A stretch of 64,000 bases of DNA. Origin: Pseudomonas nitroreducens NBRC 12694 (GTDB taxonomy: Bacteria; Pseudomonadota; Gammaproteobacteria; Pseudomonadales; Pseudomonadaceae). The position numbers and the translations under genes were made by a program. Below, in pieces: positions 16,408 to 25,144 of the stretch (position 1 is its first letter; the number at the start of each line of letters is the position of its first letter). The notes below the pieces were generated by a model. The model did not search any database, was not told where the DNA came from, and worked only from the letters and a program-made list of their open reading frames with translations. Location of the stretch: contig NZ_BDAI01000004.1 of the NCBI RefSeq assembly GCF_002091755.1, positions 434,001-498,000 on the forward strand, written 5' to 3'.

Positions 16408-17508
16408 TCAGGGAGCGCGATGCACCCAGACCCCAGCTTCGCAGGTAACCCGTCCGTCCAGCTCCAGTTCGGTCAACGCCACCAGTACGTCAGGCAACGC
16501 CAGGCCGCTGCGCAATGCCAGCTGCTCGCTGCTGTGTGGCGCGGCGCGGAGCAGGTCGACCAGCGGGTGGGGCGGCAGAGCCGGCGCGCGCTCCAGCGCC
16601 GACGCGCTGCGTGTCCAACCCTGCAGGCCGTCGAGGATGTCCTCGACTGTCTCCACCAGCGTCGCGCCCTGGCGGATCAGTTCGTGGCAGCCACGGGCGC
16701 CGGGATGATGGATCGAGCCGGGAATCGCATACACCTCGCGTCCCTGCTCAGCGGCCAGGCGCGCCGTGATCAGGGAACCGCTGGACGGGCTGGCCTCCAC
16801 CACCAGGGTGCCCAACGACAGGCCACTGATGATCCGGTTGCGCCGGGGGAAGTTCGAAGCCTGGGGCGCGCTGTTCAACGGCAGCTCGGAAATCACGGCG
16901 CCGCCTTGCTCGACGATGCGTTTCGCCAGCCCGAGATGACGACGCGGATAGAGGCGCTCCAGGCCTGTACCCAGTACGGCGACGGTCTTTCCGCCGGCCT
17001 CCAGCGCACCTTCATGGGCTGCACCATCGATCCCCAGGGCCAGCCCACTGGTGATCACGAAACCGCCGCCGGCCAGGCTGCGAGCGAAGGCTCGCGCCGT
17101 ATCTAGCCCCGGTTTGCTGGCCCGGCGGCTCCCGACCATCGCCAGTTGCGGCCGCTCCAGCAGGTTCGGCTCGCCGGCCAGGAACAGCAGCGGCGGCGCA
17201 TCGCCCAGCTCGGCGAGCAGGGCGGGGTAGCCGGGTGCATCCCACATGACCAGATGATGTTCGGCGGCCTCCAGCCAGTGCAGCACCTCTGCTGCCTGCT
17301 CGCGGATGGACGCATCGCGGCGCGGTTCGGCGCAGGCGGCCGGCAACCCGAGCGAACGCCAGGCGGCCGCCGGCGCACTGAGTGCAGCGGACGCCGAACC
17401 GAAGGCCTCCAGTAGACGATGAAAGCGACGCGGTCCCAGCTCGGGCAGGGCGTGCAGGCGCAGCCGCGCTTCGAGCTCGGCGGGTGAAAGGGTCGGGGCA
17501 ACGGGCAT
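16408..17508 (-). CDS. dprA: DNA-processing protein DprA/Smf
   Basis: 366 residues. Loads RecA on incoming single-stranded DNA during transformation. Domains: N-terminal SAM-like region (residues ~1-75), central Rossmann-like fold (PQLAMVGSRRASKPGLDTARAF, FVITSGLALGIDGAAHEGAL, VLGTGLERLYPRRHLGLA, FPRRNRIISGLS), and a C-terminal winged helix (~300-366). The Arg and Lys residues of GSRRASK and FPRRNR bind DNA. Follows the LysM gene, whose terminator separates the two units, and leads into tsaC. Confidence 0.95.
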   Translation of the reverse strand: MPVAPTLSPAELEARLRLHALPELGPRRFHRLLEAFGSASAALSAPAAAWRSLGLPAACAEPRRDASIREQAAEVLHWLEAAEHHLVMWDAPGYPALLAELGDAPPLLFLAGEPNLLERPQLAMVGSRRASKPGLDTARAFARSLAGGGFVITSGLALGIDGAAHEGALEAGGKTVAVLGTGLERLYPRRHLGLAKRIVEQGGAVISELPLNSAPQASNFPRRNRIISGLSLGTLVVEASPSSGSLITARLAAEQGREVYAIPGSIHHPGARGCHELIRQGATLVETVEDILDGLQGWTRSASALERAPALPPHPLVDLLRAAPHSSEQLALRSGLALPDVLVALTELELDGRVTCEAGVWVHRAP

Positions 17509-17600
17509 GGCGCAATCCTTGGCGTGCGGAAGACCCCCGGACTATGCCGCGCCGGCCTGGGCCTTCGCTGTCGGACCCTTCCGGATCACGCCCAACAAAA

Positions 17601-17625
17601 AACCCCGCCGGAGCGGGGTTTCTTC
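17601..17625 (-). terminator. Rho-independent terminator after LysM gene
   Basis: On the minus strand: AACCCCGC-tccg-GCGGGGTT followed by TTTTG, 15-40 bp after the LysM gene stop. Confidence 0.85.
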
Positions 17626-17639
17626 AAGTCACTTGCGCA

Positions 17640-18665
17640 TCAGGGGTTCAGGACGCGGTCGTTGACTTCCAGCGAGCGGGTAGCGGTCAGCACCAGCCCG
17701 TAGCTCAGGCGGTTGTAGGTGCGGAAGACCATCACCAGGCCCGAGCGCTCGTCCGGGATCTTCACCATTTCGTCGGTGACACGATCGCGGACGGTCTCGC
17801 CCAGCTTGTAGATGGCCAGCACGTTGCCTTCGGCCAGGCCGTCGCGGGTGCCCTTGTCGATGGTCACCACATCGTACTTGCCGATCTGGGTCACGCCGCG
17901 CGGCACATCGATGATGGTGCCCTTGATCGGGGTGCTCGGCTCGCTGGGCATGAAGGTGGAGGTGATCGCGCGCTCCTCGGTGGGGAACAGTCGATCGCCC
18001 GAACGGACTTCCTGGGTGGTGCGGGTCAGCATCAGGGTGGCGACGTCGCCTTCCTTGGCCGTGACGTTGGCACCGCCTACGTCCATGGCGTCGATGCCCA
18101 GGACTTCGTTGGTCTCCGGGTCGGTGTAGACCTTGGCCTGGCGGAAGATGCCATAGCTGTTCTCTTCCGACAGCGAGTTACCGCGAGCGTAGGCACGGTC
18201 GCCGGCGCCGCTGATCACGCTCTCCTGGTCGCCAGCGACCACGTAGGGGGCGTTGGAGAAGTCGGCGTCGCTATCGACGATGCGGTTGGAAAGCAGGAAG
18301 GCGTTGATCTTGTCCAGCGGGATGGTCGGGATCGCCTCGGCGATCGGGGTGCTGCGCACCCGCGGCGACAGCTTGATGGTCCCGCGCGACTCGCCGCGAT
18401 TGAGCATCAGGCGCGGCTGGCCATCGATGTACACCAGGCTCAGCACGTCACCCGGGTAGATCAGGTGCGGGTTCTGAATCTGCGGATTCACCTGCCAGAT
18501 TTCCGGCCACTTCCACGGCTTGCTGAGGAACTTGCCGGAGATGTCCCAGAGGGTGTCGCCCTTCACCACGGTATAACGATCCGGATGGCCGTCCTTGAGC
18601 TGCACGGCAGCCTGCGCCACCCCGCCTGCGGCGAGCAGCAGCAGGGCGAGTAGTGTTTTCCTCAT
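17640..18665 (-). CDS. LysM-domain peptidoglycan-binding protein
   Basis: 341 residues from the ATG at 18665. This start puts a clean Sec signal peptide first (MRKTLLALLLLAAGGVAQA); the longer reading to 18755 would bury it. A single LysM domain lies at residues ~30-80 (YTVVKGDTLWDISGKFLSKPWKWPEIW, NPHLIYPGDVLSLVY). The remaining ~250 residues are conserved in Pseudomonas without known catalytic motifs. It is probably a periplasmic cell-wall-associated protein. It is divergent from def and its unit ends at the terminator near 17610. Confidence 0.92.
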   Translation of the reverse strand: MRKTLLALLLLAAGGVAQAAVQLKDGHPDRYTVVKGDTLWDISGKFLSKPWKWPEIWQVNPQIQNPHLIYPGDVLSLVYIDGQPRLMLNRGESRGTIKLSPRVRSTPIAEAIPTIPLDKINAFLLSNRIVDSDADFSNAPYVVAGDQESVISGAGDRAYARGNSLSEENSYGIFRQAKVYTDPETNEVLGIDAMDVGGANVTAKEGDVATLMLTRTTQEVRSGDRLFPTEERAITSTFMPSEPSTPIKGTIIDVPRGVTQIGKYDVVTIDKGTRDGLAEGNVLAIYKLGETVRDRVTDEMVKIPDERSGLVMVFRTYNRLSYGLVLTATRSLEVNDRVLNP

Positions 18666-18683
18666 GCGGTGAATCCCTTTATT

Positions 18684-18695
18684 ATGTGTACACAT
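18684..18695. promoter_or_regulatory. 12-bp palindrome in the LysM gene leader
   Basis: ATGTGTACACAT, a perfect palindrome 19 bp before the LysM start. It overlaps a CATAAT that could be the -10 of its promoter. No known regulator is implied with confidence. Confidence 0.3.
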
Positions 18696-18803
18696 GAAAC
18701 GCCTGGAAGCCGCCCCTACCGCGCTTTCCAGCCGTTTTTCGATGCTGCTCAGCATATTAGCAGCCGATTTTGACTTTATTCCACAAGTGCATCACAAACG
18801 CAT

Positions 18804-19310
18804 ATGGCCATTCTGAACATTCTCGAATTCCCCGATCCGCGCCTGCGGACCATCGCCAAGCCGGTCACGGTCTTCGATGACGCCCTGCGCACGCTGATCG
18901 ACGATATGTTCGAGACCATGTACGAAGCGCCCGGCATCGGTCTGGCGGCGACGCAGGTCAACGTGCACAAGCGTGTCGTGGTGATGGACCTGTCCGAAGA
19001 CAAGTCCGAGCCCCGGGTCTACATCAACCCCGAGTTCGACTACCTCACCGAGGAAATGGACCAGTACCAGGAAGGTTGCCTGTCGGTGCCCGGCTTCTAC
19101 GAAAATGTAGACCGCCCGCAGAAGGTGCGGATCAAGGCCCAGGACCGCGACGGCAATTCGTTCGAGGAAGAGGCCGAGGGCCTGCTCGCCGTGTGCATCC
19201 AGCACGAATGCGATCACCTGAACGGCAAGCTGTTCGTCGACTACCTGTCCAACCTCAAGCGCGACCGCATCCGCAAGAAGCTGGAAAAGCAGCACCGGCA
19301 ACAGGCGTGA
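18804..19310 (+). CDS. def: Peptide deformylase
   Basis: 168 residues. Removes the formyl group from nascent N-terminal methionine. The three active-site motifs are intact: GIGLAATQ (44-51), EGCLSVPG (90-97; Cys92 binds metal) and HECDH (134-138; two His ligands and catalytic Glu135). Type I deformylase length. It is followed by a strong terminator and then fmt, the enzyme that adds the formyl group, an arrangement conserved across bacteria. Confidence 0.97.
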   Translation: MAILNILEFPDPRLRTIAKPVTVFDDALRTLIDDMFETMYEAPGIGLAATQVNVHKRVVVMDLSEDKSEPRVYINPEFDYLTEEMDQYQEGCLSVPGFYENVDRPQKVRIKAQDRDGNSFEEEAEGLLAVCIQHECDHLNGKLFVDYLSNLKRDRIRKKLEKQHRQQA

Positions 19311-19321
19311 CCCCATCTCCC

Positions 19322-19352
19322 AAAGGCTTGCCCCGGCAAGCCTTTTCTTTTT
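19322..19352 (+). terminator. Terminator between def and fmt
   Basis: Perfect 11-bp stem AAAGGCTTGCC / GGCAAGCCTTT with a two-base loop, then TCTTTTT. Confidence 0.85.
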
Positions 19353-19364
19353 GAAGAGCCCGAT

Positions 19365-20324
19365 ATGAGCCAAGCACTGCGCATCGTCTTCGCCGGCACC
19401 CCGGAATTCGCCGCCGAGCACCTCAAGGCCCTGCTGGATACGCCGCACGAGATCGTCGCCGTCTACACCCAGCCGGACCGCCCGGCCGGCCGCGGCCAGA
19501 AGCTGATGCCCAGCCCGGTCAAGCAGCTTGCCGTGGACCATTGCCTGCCGGTTCTGCAGCCGCCGACCCTGCGCGACCCAGCCGCCCAGGCGGAGCTGGC
19601 CGCGCTCAAGCCGGACCTGATGGTGGTGGTTGCCTACGGGCTGATCCTGCCGCAGGCGGTGCTGGATATCCCGCGCCTGGGCTGCATCAACAGCCACGCC
19701 TCGCTGCTGCCGCGCTGGCGCGGCGCAGCGCCGATCCAGCGCGCGGTGGAAGCCGGCGACGCCGAGAGCGGCGTGACCGTGATGCAGATGGAAGCCGGCC
19801 TGGACACCGGGCCGATGCTGCTCAAGGTCGGCACGCCGATTTCAGCCGAGGATACTGGCGGCAGCCTGCACGACCGCCTCGCCGAGCTGGGCCCGAAGGC
19901 GGTGGTCGAGGCCATTGCCGGCCTCGCCGCCGGTACGCTCAGGGGCGAGGTGCAGGACGGCGGCCTGGCTACCTACGCACACAAGTTGAACAAGGAAGAG
20001 GCACGCATCGACTGGTCGCGCCCGGCCGACGAGCTGGAGCGCCGCATCCGTGCCTTCACGCCGTGGCCGGTTTGCCACACCACGCTCGGTGACGCCGCGC
20101 TGAAAGTACTTGGCGCCAAGCCCGCGCCAGGCAAGGGCGAACCGGGCAAGATCCTCGACGCCAGCCGCGACGGCCTGCTGGTCGCCTGCGGGGAAGGCGC
20201 GCTGCTGCTGACCCGCCTGCAATTGCCTGGCGGCAAGCCGCTGGCCTTCGCCGACCTGTTCAACAGCCGCCGCGAACAGTTTGCCGCTGGCCGGACGCTT
20301 GGCCAGCAAGGGCCGGACGCATGA
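19365..20324 (+). CDS. fmt: Methionyl-tRNA formyltransferase
   Basis: 319 residues. Formylates initiator Met-tRNA using 10-formyl-tetrahydrofolate. The N-terminal catalytic domain shows RIVFAGTPEFAAEHL, TQPDRPAGRGQKL (tRNA-binding loop), CINSHASLLPRWRGAAPI with the catalytic Asn/His, and GVTVMQMEAGLDTGPML with the catalytic Asp. The C-terminal OB-like domain starts near residue 205. The stop overlaps the rsmB start by 4 bp (ATGA), showing translational coupling. Confidence 0.97.
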   Translation: MSQALRIVFAGTPEFAAEHLKALLDTPHEIVAVYTQPDRPAGRGQKLMPSPVKQLAVDHCLPVLQPPTLRDPAAQAELAALKPDLMVVVAYGLILPQAVLDIPRLGCINSHASLLPRWRGAAPIQRAVEAGDAESGVTVMQMEAGLDTGPMLLKVGTPISAEDTGGSLHDRLAELGPKAVVEAIAGLAAGTLRGEVQDGGLATYAHKLNKEEARIDWSRPADELERRIRAFTPWPVCHTTLGDAALKVLGAKPAPGKGEPGKILDASRDGLLVACGEGALLLTRLQLPGGKPLAFADLFNSRREQFAAGRTLGQQGPDA

Positions 20325-21631
20325 GTACCAATCCTCGCCTGGCGGCGGCCCGCGCGCTGGCCGCCGTGCTGGCCGGCCGCGCCTCGCTGGGCAGTTCGCT
20401 GCCGACCCAACTGGAGAACGTCGAGCCGCGCGACCGTGGCCTGGTGCAGGAGCTGGCCTTCGGCAGCGCCCGCTGGCAGCCGCGCCTGTCCACCCTCGCC
20501 GCGCGCCTGCTGCAGAAGCCGTTCAAGGCCGGCGACCGTGACGTCGAAACGCTGCTGCTGGTCGGCCTGTACCAGCTGCTCTACACCCGCATTCCACCGC
20601 ACGCGGCCATTGGCGAGACCGTCGGCTGCGCGGACAAGCTGAAGAAGCCCTGGGCCAAGGGCCTGCTCAACGCCGTGCTGCGCCGCGCCCAGCGCGAGAG
20701 CGAAGCCCTGCTGGCCGAGGTCGACAAGGACCCGGCTGCACGCCTGGCGCATCCACGCTGGCTGCAGAAAGCGCTGAAGAAATCCTGGCCGGAGCAGTAC
20801 GAGGCCATCTGCGCCGCGAACAACTCCCACCCGCCGATGACCCTGCGGGTGAACCGCCGCCACGGCAGCCGCGATGCCTACCTGGAAGAGTTGAACCGCG
20901 TCGGCTTCGAAGCGACCGCCTGCGAGTTCAGCCGTGACGGCATCAACCTCGTGCAGCCCTGCGACGTGCGCGAACTGCCCGGCTTCGCCGAAGGCCGCGT
21001 CAGCGTGCAGGACGAAGCCGCACAGCTGGCCGCCGACCTGCTGGAACTGGCACCGAACCAGCGCGTGCTGGACGCCTGCTGCGCTCCCGGCGGCAAGACC
21101 TGCCACCTGATGGAGGCCGAGCCCGCACTGGCTGGCGTGGTCGCCGTGGACCTGGAAGAAAGCCGCCTGGTGCGCGTGCGCGAGAACCTTGCACGCCTGC
21201 AACTCGATGCCCAACTGTTCGCCGCCGACGCCCGCGACACGGCCAAATGGTGGGACGGCAAGCCGTTCCAGCGCATCCTGCTGGATGCACCCTGCTCCGC
21301 CACCGGGGTGATTCGCCGCCATCCGGACATCAAGCTGACCCGCACCGCCGAGGACATCGAGGCGCTGGCGCAATTGCAGGGCGAACTGCTCGACGCGCTG
21401 TGGGCGACCCTCGAAGTCGGCGGCGTGATGGTCTACGCGACCTGCTCGGTGATGCCACAGGAAAACAGCGAGCAGATCGCCGCGTTCCTTGGTCGCACCC
21501 CCGGTGCCCGCGAGCTGGACCTGTCCGGGCCGTGGGGCCTGAAGCAGCCCCATGGCCGCCAGTTGCTGCCGCAGCAAGGCGGGCATGACGGGTTCTACTA
21601 TGCCAAGCTGATCAAGATTTCGGCCAAGTAA
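20321..21631 (+). CDS. rsmB: 16S rRNA (cytosine-967-C5)-methyltransferase
   Basis: 436 residues. The N-terminal NusB-like RNA-binding domain covers residues ~1-140; the SAM methyltransferase domain follows. Motif I is VLDACCAPGGKTCHLM. The two catalytic cysteines lie in LDAPCSATGVIRRHPDIK and YATCSVMPQENSEQI, as in all RsmB/Nop2 enzymes. It modifies C967 of 16S rRNA. Overlaps fmt and precedes trkA by 45 bp, as in other pseudomonads. Confidence 0.97.
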   Translation: MSTNPRLAAARALAAVLAGRASLGSSLPTQLENVEPRDRGLVQELAFGSARWQPRLSTLAARLLQKPFKAGDRDVETLLLVGLYQLLYTRIPPHAAIGETVGCADKLKKPWAKGLLNAVLRRAQRESEALLAEVDKDPAARLAHPRWLQKALKKSWPEQYEAICAANNSHPPMTLRVNRRHGSRDAYLEELNRVGFEATACEFSRDGINLVQPCDVRELPGFAEGRVSVQDEAAQLAADLLELAPNQRVLDACCAPGGKTCHLMEAEPALAGVVAVDLEESRLVRVRENLARLQLDAQLFAADARDTAKWWDGKPFQRILLDAPCSATGVIRRHPDIKLTRTAEDIEALAQLQGELLDALWATLEVGGVMVYATCSVMPQENSEQIAAFLGRTPGARELDLSGPWGLKQPHGRQLLPQQGGHDGFYYAKLIKISAK

Positions 21632-21676
21632 CAGGCGCCGACTCCCAACGGATCGAAACGGAAAGCACCCCGCTCC

Positions 21677-23050
21677 ATGAAGATCATCATCCTCGGTGCC
21701 GGCCAGGTCGGCGGCACTCTGGCCGAGCATCTGGCCAGCGAAGCCAACGACATCACCGTGGTCGACACCGACGGCGAACGCCTGCGTGACCTCAACGATC
21801 GCCTGGACATCCGCACCGTCCAGGGCAAGGCCTCGTTCCCCACCGTGCTGCGCCAGGCCGGCGCCGACGACGCCGACATGCTGGTGGCGGTGACCAACAG
21901 CGACGAGGTGAACATGGTCGCCTGCCAGGTCGCCTACACCCTGTTCAATACCCCGACGCGGATTGCCCGCGTGCGCGAGGCGGCCTACCTGACCCGCGCG
22001 GGGCTGTTCGACAACGAAGCGATCCCGGTCGATGTGCTGATCAGCCCCGAACAGGTGGTGACCAACTACATCAAGCGCCTGGTGGAATACCCCGGCGCCC
22101 TGCAGGTGATCGACTTCGCCGAGGGCAAGGCACAGCTGGTGGGTATCCGTGCCTATTACGGCGGCCCGCTGGTGGGCCAGGAGCTGCGCCAGCTGCGCGA
22201 GCACATGCCCAATGCCGATACCCGCGTGGCGGCGATATACCGGCGCAACCGGCCGATCATCCCCCAGGGCGACACCGTGATCGAGGCCGACGACGAGGTG
22301 TTCTTCATCGCCGCCAAAGCCCATATCCGCGCGGTGATGGGCGAGATGCGCCGCCTGGAGGACAGCTACAAGCGGATCATCATCGCCGGTGGCGGCAACA
22401 TCGGCGAGCGCCTGGCCGAGGCCATCGAGAGCCGTTACCAGGTGAAGATCATCGAGATGAACCCGGCACGCTGCCGACACCTCTCGGACAACCTCGACAG
22501 CGCCATCGTGCTCCAGGGCAGCGCCTCCGACCGCGACCTGCTGCTGGAAGAGAACATCGGCGATACCGACCTGTTCCTCGCCCTGACCAACGACGACGAG
22601 GCCAACATCATGTCCTCGCTGCTGGCCAAGCGCCTGGGCGCGCGCAAGGTGATGACGCTGATCAACAACCCCGCCTACGTGGACCTGGTGCAGGGCGGCG
22701 AGATCGACATCGCCATCAGCCCGCAACTGGCCACCATCGGCACCCTGCTGACCCACGTGCGCCGCGGCGACATCGAGAGCGTGCACTCCCTGCGCCGTGG
22801 CGCCGCCGAGGCCATCGAGGTGGTCGCCCATGGCGACGCCAAGTCGAGCAAGGTGATCGGCCGCAGGATCAACGAAGTGCAGCTGCCGCCGGGCACCACC
22901 ATCGGCGCGGTGATTCGCGACGACGACGTGCTGATCGCCCACGGCGAGACGAAGATCGAGTCCGGCGACCACGTGATCCTCTTCGTGGTGGACAAGAAGC
23001 GCATCCGCGACGTCGAGCGGCTGTTCCAGGCCGGCCTGACCTTCTTCTGA
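21677..23050 (+). CDS. trkA: Trk potassium uptake regulatory subunit TrkA
   Basis: 457 residues. Cytoplasmic NAD-binding gating protein of the Trk K+ system. It is a tandem of two RCK units: Rossmann motifs IIILGAGQVGGTLAEHL at residues 3-19 and IIIAGGGNIGERLAEAI near residue 235, each followed by a TrkA_C domain. Length matches E. coli TrkA. Here it is directly followed by trkH on the same strand, so the channel and its gate are co-located. Confidence 0.97.
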   Translation: MKIIILGAGQVGGTLAEHLASEANDITVVDTDGERLRDLNDRLDIRTVQGKASFPTVLRQAGADDADMLVAVTNSDEVNMVACQVAYTLFNTPTRIARVREAAYLTRAGLFDNEAIPVDVLISPEQVVTNYIKRLVEYPGALQVIDFAEGKAQLVGIRAYYGGPLVGQELRQLREHMPNADTRVAAIYRRNRPIIPQGDTVIEADDEVFFIAAKAHIRAVMGEMRRLEDSYKRIIIAGGGNIGERLAEAIESRYQVKIIEMNPARCRHLSDNLDSAIVLQGSASDRDLLLEENIGDTDLFLALTNDDEANIMSSLLAKRLGARKVMTLINNPAYVDLVQGGEIDIAISPQLATIGTLLTHVRRGDIESVHSLRRGAAEAIEVVAHGDAKSSKVIGRRINEVQLPPGTTIGAVIRDDDVLIAHGETKIESGDHVILFVVDKKRIRDVERLFQAGLTFF

Positions 23051-23058
23051 TCGACCCG

Positions 23059-23078
23059 GGGCCGCCACAAGGCGGCCC
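23059..23078 (+). terminator. Hairpin after trkA (weak terminator)
   Basis: Perfect GGGCCGCC-acaa-GGCGGCCC stem 8 bp after the trkA stop, but with no T-run, so it may rather attenuate or stabilise the mRNA. Confidence 0.4.
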
Positions 23079-23177
23079 TGCCAGCTAATTCCGAGGCTCT
23101 TTCAGACAGGTCCTACTGCGCCAGCCAGCCTCCCTTGTCACCCTGCGCGGCCTGTTCCTGCTTGTCTGCCTCGGGTC

Positions 23178-24629
23178 ATGCGCTACTCCTCCATCGGTCG
23201 AATCCTCGGCGTACTGCTGATGCTGTTCAGCGTTACGCACCTGCCGCCACTGCTCGTGGACCTGCACTACGCCGAGCACTCCTGGCAGCCCTTCGCGCTG
23301 TCCTTCCTGGTCACCCTGCTGACCGGCTTCACCCTCTGGTGGCCATGCCGCCAGCACAAGCAGGACCTGCGCATCCGCGATGGCTACCTGGTTACGGCGC
23401 TGTTCTGGATCGTCCTGGGGTCGTTCGGCGCCTTGCCCTTCGCGTTGTCCGACGCACCGCACATGGGCCTGATCGACTCGCTGTTCGAGTCCTTCTCAGG
23501 CCTCTCCACCACCGGCGCAACCGTGCTCACCGGCCTCGATGCATTGCCCCACGCCATCCTCTACTACCGTCAGCAGCTGCAGTGGCTGGGCGGCATGGGC
23601 ATCGTGGTGCTGGCGGTGGCGGTGATGCCGATGCTCGGCATCGGCGGCATGCAGTTGTACCGCGCGGAGATGCCCGGGCCGCTCAAGGACCACAAGCTCT
23701 CGCCGCGTATCGCCGATACCGCCAAGACCCTCTGGCTGATCTACTGCGGCCTGACCCTCGCCTGCGCTCTGGCCTACTGGGCTGCGGGAATGAACCTGTT
23801 CGACGCCGTCGGCCACAGCTTCTCCACCATCGCCATCGGTGGCTTCTCCACCCACGATGCGAGCATCGGCTACTTCGACAGTCCGCTGATCGAGCTGATC
23901 TGCATGACCTTCCTGGTGGTTTCCGGGATCAACTTCAGCCTGCACTTCCTCGCCTGGCGCCAGCGCAAGGTCAGCCACTACCTGAAGGACCCGGAATGCC
24001 GGGCCTACCTGGGCATCCTGCTGGTGCTGTTCCTGATCACCGCGGCAACGCTGGTCCTCAAACACCACTACGACTCGCCCTTGCAGGCGATCCGCTACGC
24101 GGCGTTCATGGTGATTTCGGTGGCGACCACCACCGGCTTCGGTCTCGCCGACTTCAGCACCTGGCCGACCCTGCTGCCGTATCTGCTGCTCTACAGCACC
24201 TTCATCGGCGCCTGCGCCGGCTCAACCGGCGGCGGCATGAAAGTGATGCGCATGCTGCTGGTGTACCGCCAGGGCATGCGCGAATTCCTGCGCCTGCTGC
24301 ATCCCAACGGGGTATTCCTGGTCAAGCTGGGGCGGCGCACGGTATCCGACCGCGTGGTGGAGTCGGTGTGGGCGTTCTTCTCCATCTACCTGCTGACCTT
24401 CGTGACCCTGATGCTGGTGCTGCTCGCCCTGGGCGTGGACCAGCTCACGGCGTTCTCCACGCTCGCCTCCTGCCTGAACAACCTGGGCCCGGCGCTGGGC
24501 GAAGCGGCCGTGCATTACGGCCATCTGCCGGGCAGCGCCAAGCTGGTGCTGAGCCTGGCGATGGTGCTGGGGCGGCTGGAAGTGTTCTCGCTGCTGATCC
24601 TGCTGACGCCCGCCTTCTGGCGCACATGA
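23178..24629 (+). CDS. trkH: Trk potassium transporter membrane subunit TrkH
   Basis: 483 residues with about ten membrane segments. The four pore-loop repeats carry the K+ selectivity-type signatures, for example SGLSTTGATVLTGLD, FSTIAIGGFSTHD, STTGFGLADFSTW-like (ATTTGFGLADF) and SCLNNLGPALGEA. Imports K+ across the inner membrane with TrkA. It lies 127 bp after trkA. The ribosome site before the ATG is poor, but the start is the first Met before the opening hydrophobic helix (IGRILGVLLMLFSVTHLPPL). Confidence 0.96.
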   Translation: MRYSSIGRILGVLLMLFSVTHLPPLLVDLHYAEHSWQPFALSFLVTLLTGFTLWWPCRQHKQDLRIRDGYLVTALFWIVLGSFGALPFALSDAPHMGLIDSLFESFSGLSTTGATVLTGLDALPHAILYYRQQLQWLGGMGIVVLAVAVMPMLGIGGMQLYRAEMPGPLKDHKLSPRIADTAKTLWLIYCGLTLACALAYWAAGMNLFDAVGHSFSTIAIGGFSTHDASIGYFDSPLIELICMTFLVVSGINFSLHFLAWRQRKVSHYLKDPECRAYLGILLVLFLITAATLVLKHHYDSPLQAIRYAAFMVISVATTTGFGLADFSTWPTLLPYLLLYSTFIGACAGSTGGGMKVMRMLLVYRQGMREFLRLLHPNGVFLVKLGRRTVSDRVVESVWAFFSIYLLTFVTLMLVLLALGVDQLTAFSTLASCLNNLGPALGEAAVHYGHLPGSAKLVLSLAMVLGRLEVFSLLILLTPAFWRT

Positions 24630-24676
24630 GGCACTGATCTTGGGGCAGAATGGCGGCCTGCTGACGGAGGCCCGCC

Positions 24677-24994
24677 ATGATCGATTCACTGGAAAAGATG
24701 CTCGCCAAGGGCGTGGACAACTCGCTGCTGCGCTTCGGCCTGGGCAAGGGCTACCTGGATGCCGGCGACGCGGCGAGGGCCGCCGAGCACCTGCGCCGCT
24801 GCGTGGAGCAGGACCCGAAGTACTCCGCCGCCTGGAAGCTGTTGGGCAAGGCGCTGCAGGCCGAGGGTGACCTGGACGGCGCCCGCACCGCCTGGACCGA
24901 CGGGCTGGCTGCCGCTCAGGCCCATGGCGATAAGCAGGCGGAGAAGGAAATGACGGTGTTCCTGCGCAAGCTGGACAAGGCAAAGGGCGCCTAA
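24677..24994 (+). CDS. Small tetratricopeptide-repeat protein
   Basis: 105 residues. Two to three TPR-like helical pairs are visible: RFGLGKGYLDAGDAARAAEHLRRC, then YSAAWKLLGKALQAEGDLDGARTAW and DGLAAAQAHGDKQAEKEM. No signal peptide, so it is cytoplasmic and probably an adaptor; no specific partner is known to me. GGAGG lies 8 bp before the ATG. The gene ends in a terminator whose loop contains the stop codon. Confidence 0.85.
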   Translation: MIDSLEKMLAKGVDNSLLRFGLGKGYLDAGDAARAAEHLRRCVEQDPKYSAAWKLLGKALQAEGDLDGARTAWTDGLAAAQAHGDKQAEKEMTVFLRKLDKAKGA

Positions 24995-25005
24995 GCGCCC
25001 TTTTC
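24983..25005 (+). terminator. Terminator overlapping the TPR gene stop
   Basis: AAGGGCGC-ctaa-GCGCCCTT followed by TTC; the TAA stop forms part of the loop. Confidence 0.75.
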
Positions 25006-25036
25006 GGTGCCGCCACGCAATCCGGTGGGGATACCT

Positions 25037-25120
25037 GTAGGACCGAGGGGGCGCCTAGCCCCTGCTCGCGAACGGACCTCCCGGCGGCTAAGGTGCCAAG
25101 CCCGTTCGCGAGCAAGCAAA
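25037..25120. repeat. REP elements, second copy truncated
   Basis: A long-variant copy (core GGGGGCGCCTAGCCCC) at 25037-25073 is followed by an inverted GTTCGCGAGCAAGC at about 25104-25117 that breaks off into AAAAAGC. Lies between the convergent TPR gene and doeD. Confidence 0.7.
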
Positions 25121-25144
25121 AAGCAATGCTTCTACGCAAAGCCT

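Noticed and set aside
19973..23068. A minus-strand open frame of about 1,030 codons opposite fmt, rsmB and trkA
   Set aside because: It is antisense to three certain genes, is rich in His/Gln/Arg/Gly as expected from the reverse of GC-rich codons, and shows no domain. It is a composition artefact.
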